From Candidatus Eiseniibacteriota bacterium (GTDB lineage Bacteria > Eisenbacteria > RBG-16-71-46 > CAIMUX01), in contig JAKQSZ010000053.1 in assembly GCA_029569475.1 (NCBI GenBank), positions 1-16,555 of the forward strand: a stretch of 16,555 nt of DNA. The letters are read 5' to 3'. Below are positions 1 through 6,806 of this stretch, piece after piece. The first letter of the stretch is position 1; every line of letters starts with the position of its first letter. The notes below the pieces were generated by a model, which saw only the letters and a program-made list of their open reading frames with translations, had not been told where the DNA came from and did not search any database. The position numbers and the translations under genes are program-made.

Positions 1-920
1 CGACCCTTGATCGACCAGACCGATACGGGGTCGTTCGCGGCTTCCCCGCGCGCGCGGGGATCGACCTCTGCTACGCACGCACGGGACCGCTTAGTCTTCG
101 GCTTCCCCGCGCGCGCGGGGATCGACCCCTCACCAGGGCCAACCTCAGCGATGCCTACCTGGCTTCCCCGCGCGCGCGGGGATCGACCCATCTGCGCCGC
201 CACCTTGATCTTTACCCTGGCGGCTTCCCCGCGCGCGCGGGGATCGACCTCCTCATGACCTGGGAGCACAAGGGATCGCCGCGGCTTCCCCGCGCGCGCG
301 GGGATCGACCCTTGACCACCCGGCCGATCCCGTCGCCGAATGTGGCTTCCCCGCGCGCGCGGGGATCGACCGTTCCTGTTGTGGCTGTCGCGCTATCAGA
401 GCGTGGCTTCCCCGCGCGCGCGGGGATCGACCCTGTCCCCAATCGATCAGCCTGCTTCCCTCCATGGCTTCCCCGCGCGCGCGGGGATCGACCTGGGACC
501 AGCCCGTTGTCACCGGCGCCCGCATTGGCTTCCCCGCGCGCGCGGGGATCGACCCCGGACGAGGCCGCGGTTCTGCAGAAGGTTATTGGCTTCCCCGCGC
601 GCGCGGGGATCGACCCGGGCACAAGACGGATAATCTCCGGATGCTCTGGGCTTCCCCGCGCGCGCGGGGATCGACCCCTATCAGGCCACGGACCGCGACT
701 TGCTCAAGAGGCTTCCCCGCGCGCGCGGGGATCGACCCAGAGCCGCCCATGCGGTCGCAAGAGTATCGGGGGCTTCCCCGCGCGCGCGGGGATCGACCTG
801 CTTCCCCTTCCCCTTCCCCATCCCCATCTCCGGCTTCCCCGCGCGCGCGGGGATCGACCTTGTGGGCAGACATGCGACTCTGTGAGATTCGGGGCTTCCC
901 CGCGCGCGCGGGGATCGACC
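1..920 (+). CRISPR. CRISPR array, type I-E-like repeats, 15 full repeats plus one cut by the window edge
   Basis: A 28-nt repeat starts at 39, 100, 161, 222, 283, 344, 405, 466, 527, 588, 649, 710, 771, 832 and 893. The last five bases of a further repeat occupy 1-5. The period is exactly 61 bp throughout, giving 15 spacers of 33 nt, all different, and the repeats look identical. Each repeat begins GGCTTCCCCG, contains the perfect palindrome CCCCGCGCGCGCGGGG and ends ATCGACC. This closely resembles the known I-E class (GTGTTCCCCGC...GGGGATAAACCG), so transcription is probably left to right with the leader off the left edge. If the repeat is counted as 29 nt with 32-nt spacers, as is usual for I-E, its last base varies (9 C, 5 T, 1 G, no A). 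No cas gene is in the window. The type call rests on the repeat alone. Confidence 0.97.
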
Positions 921-1089
921 CGCGACGCCAGGAACATGAGCTCGTCGAGGTTCCGGCATTGTTTGGACGCCGGGGGAGGACCGAACCCAACGGATCATGG
1001 ATCGCACGGAATGGGGAAGTGAGAGTTCCGAAAGGTTCCGCCACCCCCGCCGACAGTGGAGGCGAGAAGAGGGGATAGCGAGGTCGGGG

Positions 1090-1126
1090 AAACAGAACGG
1101 GGCACGGATGACGAATCCATGCCCCG
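1090..1126 (-). terminator. Rho-independent terminator of the FG-GAP gene
   Basis: A 12-bp stem with one mismatch (1098-1109 against 1115-1126) encloses a 5-nt loop. Read on the minus strand it is followed by TTCTGTTT. It lies about 30 nt beyond the stop codon at 1157, the right place to end the leftward FG-GAP gene. The rest of 921-1156, between the CRISPR array and this gene, shows no convincing coding sequence. Confidence 0.7.
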
Positions 1127-1156
1127 ATACGAGTCCTACGGCCGCTGGCTGGCTGA

Positions 1157-4100
1157 TCAGCGGCGAACGATCAGCTTGATGGTCGCGAGGTTTGCATCCT
1201 GGGCAAGCCGCGCCATGTACATCCCGGCCGCAACCTCCCGGCCGTGCTCGTCGCGAAGATCCCAAGCCAGCTGATGGTCACCGCGCTCCATCATGTCCGC
1301 CCAGAGAGTGGCGACGCGCCGCCCGCTGGCGTCATGAATCGTCAGGCTCGTCTCGCCGCGAACCGGGCTGTGGAAGCTCAGCAGCGCGGCATCGTGCGAG
1401 GGATTCGGCGTGACCCGCGCGAACCGGATCGAACCCGACCCAAGACCCTTGCCACTGCCGGGACCTCCGCCTTGCGTCGGGTCGGCGCCGTCCACGGAAC
1501 TTGAGCCCCCTCCGCCGGTGCGCAGGTCGGTTTCGGTCCCGCCATTGGAGGGGACCGAACACCACGGGGTGGTGGGGAAGAAGGGGGACTCACCGCGGAA
1601 ACGTACGCGCCAGTGCACTTCCGTGTCCGCGGGAAGGCCGGTCACGGTGGCGGTGGCGAGCACCGCGCTGCCGAGGCCCGGGACCGGCAGGCCGGTGTCG
1701 AGCCAGTCGGCCGGCTGGGGCGGCTCGGTCCACGACGTCGCCAGGGGCGAGACCTGAACCTCCAGGCGCACCTGGTCGCGACCCCGCGCGGTGCGTCCCA
1801 GCGAACTGACCATGAAACCGTCCGCCGCGTCGGAGGTGCCGCCCAGCGCGACCGGCGTCGTCTCGTCGGCGCGGAGCTGGCGCGGCCGGCGCAGCACGCC
1901 CGGCTCCTCGCCCGGCAGAAGGTCGCGGCCGCCGTAGTAGCAGACGACCCGGCCGAGGCTCGACGCGTAGTAGGGCTGGCCGGCGATGATGTCGGCGACT
2001 CCATCGCCCGTGATGTCGCCCGAAGTGTTCACGCTGAAGCCAAGATTGGTGAAGGGATCGGCGCCGTGGCGGGTCCAGGCAGGAGCGGGTGCGACCCCCG
2101 CGGCGCCTCCCAGGAAGAGCATCACGCTGCCCGCATCGTCCGCGCCGCTGTTGCTCCAGGGAGCGGCGCCCACGACGTCGCTGTAGCCGTCGTTGTTGAC
2201 GTCGCCGCCCCCCGCTAGGCCAAAGCCGAAACGATCAGCGAGCGCGTTGCCCAGCCGCTGAAAGTTCAGCAGGGGCGCGCGGTCGGCCTGTCCCAGATAG
2301 GCCACGACCAGGCCCCGGTCCGCGATGCCGTCGGCGTCGTAGTCGGGAGCGGCGTGGAGAAAGTCGCTGTAGCCGTCGCCGTTGATGTCTCCGCCGGCGG
2401 CCACGCGGGCGCCGAAGTGGGCGCTGGTCTGGTTGCCGCGCGTGCTCCAGGTCCCGTCCGTGCCGGAGGGGGAACCGAAGAACAGGTGAACGAACCCCTC
2501 GCCCGCGACGCCCTCGCCGGGGGCGCCGACCAGCACATCGGCGTATCCGTCGCCGTCCACGTCGCCGGCGCCCGCCACGCTGCGTCCGAACTCGTCAGAG
2601 TCGGTCGTGCCCAAGCCGGTCCAGATCGGCTCCGCGCCCAGGCCGTTCGGCCCGCCGGGATAGAGCAGGACCTTGCCGCCGCGCTCATCCTCTGTGCGGT
2701 GCCGGGGCGCGCCGACGAGCACATCGCCATAGCCATCGCCGTTGACGTCCCCGGCGCCCGCCACCGACATGCCGTACCAGGCGCCGAGGGCTTCGCCGGC
2801 GCCGGTCCACGAGGGAGAACTCTCCAGTCCATTGGCCGATCCCCGGTAAAGGAACGCCTGGCCGGCGTTGTCGAAGACGGGGTTTCCGAAGGGTTCTCCG
2901 ATCAGGAGGTCCTCGTAACCGTCATTATCGACGTCGCCGGCGCTGGCGAGCCCGTAGCCAAACTGACTCTGGGCCTCGGAGCCGGCGAGCGCCAGGTCGG
3001 CGGTCGCTCCGTAACCATCGGGGGAGCCGTAGTACACGTACACGACCCCTTCGTCCTCGTTGAAGGTGTCCCAGTAGGGGATGCCGACCGCCAGGTCGCT
3101 GTGGCCGTCGCCGTTCCAGTCGCCTTGCGCGAGCGTGTAGCCGAAGAGGGAGCTGACCTGGACGCCGGGGAGGGCGCGCGAGACCTGCTGGGCAGGGAGC
3201 GAGGGCCGGCCGAGCCAGAGCCGGACGATGCCCTCATCCGTCTGGCCGTTGTCATGCCGCGGCGCGCCCGCGATCACGTCACCGAAGCCGTCGCCGTTGA
3301 CGTCGCCGGCGGGGCGCACATCGGCGCCGAACTGCTCGGCTGCCTGCAGACCGGGCCGGTAGGCCAGAACGAGAAGCGTGTTGCCGGTCATGGAGCCGCC
3401 CAGCACGGTGATCGCGCCGGTGTTGCCCTCCGCTGACATTTCCGAGGCCAGCAGATCGGCGCAGCCGTCGCCGTTGACGTCGCCGGCTGTGTAGAGACCG
3501 TCGGCGAAGCCGCCGTGGTTGTTCGGGTAGACCCGGTCGGGCGCCGCCCCCGGACCGGCGGGGCCGCCATGAAAGACCAGGACCGCGCCATGCGCCGGGT
3601 TGTTGCTGCCCTTGTCGAAGGCGACGTCGCTGTAACCGTCGCCGTTGACGTCGCCGGCCATTCCCAGGCCCCAACCGCACCGTCCGCCGATCACCTCAGA
3701 CTCGTACGTCCAGTCGGGAACGAGAGACAATCCGCCGGGCGAACCGCGGAAGAGGTAGACGCGCCCTTCGCCGGTCTCGCCATCGGAGAGGTCGGGAGCG
3801 GCCACCAGGACGTCATCGAAACCATCGGCGTCGACATCGCCGGTGCCGCAGACCCGCATGCCGAAGTTGGCGCTCGCCGCGTTGCTCTCGAAGGTCCAGG
3901 CGTGGGTCGTGGAAATGCCGTCCGGCGTGCCGAGGAAGAGGTAGGCGCGCCCCTCGCTGGCCTGGCCGTCCGCATAACGCGGGGCCCCGACCAGGATGTC
4001 GTCGTAGCCATCCCCGTTGACGTCGCCGGCCGTGTCGATCGAGGTCCCGAATCCAATGTTGGAGATGTTGGGCTCCAGGATGGCCTGCGGGGTCTGGTTC

Positions 4101-4537
4101 GGTCCGGTGGGGGATCCGAGGTACACGTAGACGGCGCCCTCGGCGAACTCGCCGTTGGCGTAGACCGGGGTTCCCACCATCACGTCGTCGTAGCCGTCGC
4201 CGTTGAGATCGCCGGCGGTGGAGACCTTGCTCCCCAGCCAGTTCTGGGCTCCGCCGTTGACGGTCCAGACCGGCGTGGCAAAGTCCGGCGCGGGTCCGCC
4301 GAGATAGCACCAGACGGTGCCGTTGTCCTGCGATCCGTTCAGGAGCAGATCGCTGTAGCCGTCGCCGTTGACGTCCCCCGCGGTGCCCACGGAGAAGCCG
4401 ACCAGCGCCTGGGCGAGGTCGCCCTCGCGCACGGTCACAAAGGAGTCCGACAGCACGTCGGCCCCGGCCGGCCCGGCGAGTCCCGCCAGGACGACCAACA
4501 GGGCTCCGACGCCGCGAACCCGGAAGAGAGAACTCAT
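1157..4537 (-). CDS. Secreted FG-GAP repeat beta-propeller protein with C-terminal sorting domain
   Basis: This 1126-residue exported protein is probably surface-bound or extracellular. Residues 1-26 form a signal peptide (basic start, LLVVLAGLAG core, cleavage near AGA/D). Fourteen FG-GAP/integrin-alpha-type motifs of the form GD-x-NGDG-x-D follow at fairly even spacing from about residue 50 to 880. These are calcium-binding loops and would suit two seven-bladed propellers. A fibronectin-like segment comes next (motif HWRVRFRGESPFFPTTPW), then a Gly/Ser linker. The last ~90 residues are a FlgD-like/type IX-style sorting domain (VTPNPSHDAALLSF, DASGRRVATL, AAGMYMARL). Such proteins usually act in adhesion or ligand binding; no catalytic motif is seen. 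The frame stays open upstream to 4891, but that part is basic, low in hydrophobicity and overlaps the divergent permease. The start at 4537 has both the RBS and the signal peptide. Confidence 0.9.
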   Translation of the reverse strand: MSSLFRVRGVGALLVVLAGLAGPAGADVLSDSFVTVREGDLAQALVGFSVGTAGDVNGDGYSDLLLNGSQDNGTVWCYLGGPAPDFATPVWTVNGGAQNWLGSKVSTAGDLNGDGYDDVMVGTPVYANGEFAEGAVYVYLGSPTGPNQTPQAILEPNISNIGFGTSIDTAGDVNGDGYDDILVGAPRYADGQASEGRAYLFLGTPDGISTTHAWTFESNAASANFGMRVCGTGDVDADGFDDVLVAAPDLSDGETGEGRVYLFRGSPGGLSLVPDWTYESEVIGGRCGWGLGMAGDVNGDGYSDVAFDKGSNNPAHGAVLVFHGGPAGPGAAPDRVYPNNHGGFADGLYTAGDVNGDGCADLLASEMSAEGNTGAITVLGGSMTGNTLLVLAYRPGLQAAEQFGADVRPAGDVNGDGFGDVIAGAPRHDNGQTDEGIVRLWLGRPSLPAQQVSRALPGVQVSSLFGYTLAQGDWNGDGHSDLAVGIPYWDTFNEDEGVVYVYYGSPDGYGATADLALAGSEAQSQFGYGLASAGDVDNDGYEDLLIGEPFGNPVFDNAGQAFLYRGSANGLESSPSWTGAGEALGAWYGMSVAGAGDVNGDGYGDVLVGAPRHRTEDERGGKVLLYPGGPNGLGAEPIWTGLGTTDSDEFGRSVAGAGDVDGDGYADVLVGAPGEGVAGEGFVHLFFGSPSGTDGTWSTRGNQTSAHFGARVAAGGDINGDGYSDFLHAAPDYDADGIADRGLVVAYLGQADRAPLLNFQRLGNALADRFGFGLAGGGDVNNDGYSDVVGAAPWSNSGADDAGSVMLFLGGAAGVAPAPAWTRHGADPFTNLGFSVNTSGDITGDGVADIIAGQPYYASSLGRVVCYYGGRDLLPGEEPGVLRRPRQLRADETTPVALGGTSDAADGFMVSSLGRTARGRDQVRLEVQVSPLATSWTEPPQPADWLDTGLPVPGLGSAVLATATVTGLPADTEVHWRVRFRGESPFFPTTPWCSVPSNGGTETDLRTGGGGSSSVDGADPTQGGGPGSGKGLGSGSIRFARVTPNPSHDAALLSFHSPVRGETSLTIHDASGRRVATLWADMMERGDHQLAWDLRDEHGREVAAGMYMARLAQDANLATIKLIVRR

Positions 4538-4544
4538 CTGAAGA

Positions 4545-4549
4545 CCTCC
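4545..4549 (-). promoter_or_regulatory. RBS that sets the FG-GAP gene start
   Basis: GGAGG on the minus strand lies 7 nt before the ATG at 4537. It singles out this start over the in-frame ATG at 4567 and over the longer open frame reaching 4891. Confidence 0.75.
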
Positions 4550-4679
4550 ATGTTCGAAATCAGTCATAGGCGCGGCGCCCGGTTTGGGATCCCGCCGGGG
4601 AAGCGGGCGGTGGAGCGCCACCCTGCGGAAACACGAAGGCGGCGGCAAAACGCACGAGCTTTTTTGATGACGGTCGCAG

Positions 4680-4708
4680 TTGACGCTGGGGGAGCCAGCC
4701 GCTAGAGT
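4680..4708 (+). promoter_or_regulatory. Sigma-70-type promoter of the permease gene
   Basis: TTGACG (4680-4685) and TAGAGT (4703-4708) are separated by exactly 17 nt. They match the -35 and -10 consensus at 5/6 and 4/6 positions. Transcription would begin near 4715, which argues against a GTG start at 4712 and for the ATG at 4769. The 230-bp gap 4538-4768 is shared with the divergent FG-GAP gene; I found no clear minus-strand promoter in it. Confidence 0.55.
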
Positions 4709-4768
4709 GCCGTGGTTCGTGTCCGAGAAGAGACTACGAACTGCGGAGGGACGGACGCGCCCGCGACA

Positions 4769-6616
4769 ATGGACGCCGGCAAACCCACACATACCCACAC
4801 ACCGCGACCGCTGACCTGGCTTCTGGCCTGGGCGGTCGTCTTCTGTGACATCGGCACCAGCGTCTACTACGTCCCCGGAATCCTCTACCACCAGGTCGGG
4901 GACCTGGCCCCGCTCTTTGTCGGGCTGACCACGCTCGGCTTCTTCCTCCTGGCGCAGAAGTATGCCGAGGTCGCCTGGAGGAACCCCGAAGGGGGCGGTG
5001 TCGTCACGGTCGCCCGCAAGGCGTTCGGCTCATGGGTCGGGGCGATCGGCGGGATCCTCATCACGATCGACTACTTCCTTACCTCCTCGATCTCCTCGGT
5101 GAGCGGCTTCTCCTACCTGGCCACGGTCTTCCCCTTGATGGGCAACCACATCGAGGTCCTTTCCTGCGTGGGCATCGCTCTGCTCTGTGTCCTGAACATG
5201 ATCGGGATCCGGGAGTCGGCCACAGCCGCCCTGGCCATGGCGATGCTCTCCTTCGTGACCAGCCTGATCACCGGGATCGTCGGGCTCTTGCACATACAGC
5301 CGGACCAGGTGGCGGTGCTGATCGAGGGCGTGGGCCGCTTCGAGGCGCTGGGCCTGCGGACGATCCTCATCGGATTCGCCGGAAGCTGGCTGGCCTTTTC
5401 CGGGCTGGAGTCGATCAGCCAGCTCTCCCCGGCCCTGATGCCCCCCCTGAATCGCACGGCCCGCCGCGCCATGGTGACCGTGGTCATCACCATGGTCCTG
5501 ACCTCGCCGATCCTGACTGCCCTCTCGATCGCGGTCTTGTCGCCGGAGGTGAAGGCGGCGGGAGGGCACACCTACATCTCGGACCTGGCCGCCTCGACCG
5601 CCGGGACCTGGCTCAAGATCTCGGTCGTGACCTCGGCCTCCGCTCTCCTGCTCTTCGCCGCCAACACCGCCATGATCGGCGGCTACCACGTCTTCCTGGC
5701 CCTGTCGCGCGACCACTTCTTCCCGCGCATCCTCTCGCGGCGGAACAAGCACTTCTCCACACCGCACTGGGCGATCCTCATCACCACCCTGGTGCCGATC
5801 GGCACGATCCTGCTCACTCGGGCGCAGCTGAACCTGCTCGGCGAGATGTACAGCTTCGGCCTCCTGGGCGCCTTCACCTTCACGTCGATGGGACTGGACC
5901 GGATCCGTTGGAGCGAGAAGCAGCGCGGCCCGCTCTTCTGGCTGGGGATCCTCACCACCCTGATGGTGAGCGTCTCCTGGGGCGTCAACATCATCGAGAA
6001 GCCCTTCGCCACCGCCTACGGGGCGGCCCTGACGGTCTTCGGCGTGCTCATGGCCCTCTCGGTGCGCCGCAACTGGATCATCGCCGCGATCAACCGGATC
6101 CCGGTGATCAACCGCCGGGCCGCCCTGATCCGGCGCCGGGTGGAGGACGAGGTCGAGGAAGAGCAGGAGATCGTCACCATCGCCGGGGCCGTGGCCATGA
6201 AGCCGCTCTATCCCTCCTCCACCCTGGTGGCGGTGCTGGGAAACAACCCGAAGCTCATCGAGGAAGGGCTGCGCCGCTGCAAGGCGATGGGCGAGCACGC
6301 CATCTACCTGATGTCGGTGACGGAGTGGCCGGGGATGTTCTCGGGTGCCGAGAACAAGCCGTCTCCCGCGGTCGTCACGGCCCTGGCGGAGATGGGGCGC
6401 ATGGCCCACCGGCAGGGAGTCTTTCCGATCCCCATCTGGTCGGTCTCCGACAACGCGGCCCGGACCCTGGCCGATGCGTCGCGCATGCTCGGCTGCAACT
6501 GCGTCATGCTGGGGGTCAGCCAGCGCAGCGCGATCTATCACATGCTGCGCGGCAACGTCCTGCGCGGACTGGCGCGGCGGCTGCCCGAGGGGGCGACCAT
6601 CATCGCGGTGGGCTGA
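4769..6616 (+). CDS. APC-superfamily permease with C-terminal UspA-like domain
   Basis: This is a 615-residue inner-membrane secondary transporter. The first helix carries the APC-type motif FCDIGTSVYYVPG (about residues 25-37). Around a dozen hydrophobic segments run to about residue 430, with NPEGGGVV after the second helix and AANTAMIGGYHVFLALSRD later. The layout recalls amino-acid permeases and KUP/KimA-like potassium importers, so the substrate is open. After a charged linker (RRRVEDEVEEEQE), about 130 cytosolic residues look like a universal stress protein domain: VAVLGNNPKLIEEGLRRC near 487, then an LGVSQRS segment near 582. The nucleotide-binding signature is altered (G582-x2-Q585-x9-G595-N596 where G-x2-G-x9-G-S/T is usual). 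The ATG at 4769 is preferred because the promoter predicts a transcript starting near 4715. A GGAGGG lies 18 nt upstream, rather far. GTG at 4712 is the alternative start. Confidence 0.87.
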   Translation: MDAGKPTHTHTPRPLTWLLAWAVVFCDIGTSVYYVPGILYHQVGDLAPLFVGLTTLGFFLLAQKYAEVAWRNPEGGGVVTVARKAFGSWVGAIGGILITIDYFLTSSISSVSGFSYLATVFPLMGNHIEVLSCVGIALLCVLNMIGIRESATAALAMAMLSFVTSLITGIVGLLHIQPDQVAVLIEGVGRFEALGLRTILIGFAGSWLAFSGLESISQLSPALMPPLNRTARRAMVTVVITMVLTSPILTALSIAVLSPEVKAAGGHTYISDLAASTAGTWLKISVVTSASALLLFAANTAMIGGYHVFLALSRDHFFPRILSRRNKHFSTPHWAILITTLVPIGTILLTRAQLNLLGEMYSFGLLGAFTFTSMGLDRIRWSEKQRGPLFWLGILTTLMVSVSWGVNIIEKPFATAYGAALTVFGVLMALSVRRNWIIAAINRIPVINRRAALIRRRVEDEVEEEQEIVTIAGAVAMKPLYPSSTLVAVLGNNPKLIEEGLRRCKAMGEHAIYLMSVTEWPGMFSGAENKPSPAVVTALAEMGRMAHRQGVFPIPIWSVSDNAARTLADASRMLGCNCVMLGVSQRSAIYHMLRGNVLRGLARRLPEGATIIAVG

Positions 6617-6806
6617 CCGTTCGGGCACGCCGACACGATGGGGCTGGAGACCCGCGGACGACCTTCGCCCGGCCCGCCCGGCGCCCGGCTTCCGCCATGG
6701 GTTATCATGAAAGGTGCGCGTCTGACGCGCCCCGAGGCCGGATGGCGTCCCGAGCTGGTCGGGGCGCCCGGTCCTGTTCCGGGCACTTCCGTCCATGGAG
6801 GATCCG
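6617..6806 (+). other. Intergenic leader of the selenoprotein gene with hairpins
   Basis: No gene is seen here. A TATCAT at 6703-6708 could be a -10 element, but no fitting -35 box lies upstream. GCGCGT/ACGCGC forms a small hairpin at about 6716-6730. A perfect 6-bp stem with a 7-nt loop lies at 6766-6784. Neither hairpin is followed by a T run, so the first is at best a weak end to the permease transcript. The second sits 12 nt before the GGAGG RBS and could affect translation. Confidence 0.35.
6797..6801 (+). promoter_or_regulatory. RBS that sets the selenoprotein gene start
   Basis: GGAGG lies 5 nt before the ATG at 6807, which opens a signal peptide. This favours 6807 over the in-frame ATG at 6795, and over the internal ATG at 6954, which lacks any purine-rich RBS at usual spacing. 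Confidence 0.75.

Noticed and set aside
7..1078. Several open frames on both strands across the CRISPR array, with recurring SPRARGST, PARAGID and DPRARGEA words.
   Set aside because: The 61-bp period shifts the frame at every repeat, so these are translations of CRISPR repeats and not genes.
2354..4705. Plus-strand open frames opposite the FG-GAP gene rich in VAVAVDVAG words.
   Set aside because: These are the reverse reading of the repeated calcium-loop codons and carry no start signals or domains.
4712..4768. GTG start for the permease at 4712.
   Set aside because: It coincides with the expected transcript start of the promoter at 4680-4708. The added 19 residues are not like the family.
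4538..4891. N-terminal extension of the FG-GAP protein by 118 residues.
   Set aside because: It would bury the signal peptide inside the protein, overlap the divergent permease gene and its promoter, and lacks a better RBS than the one before 4537.
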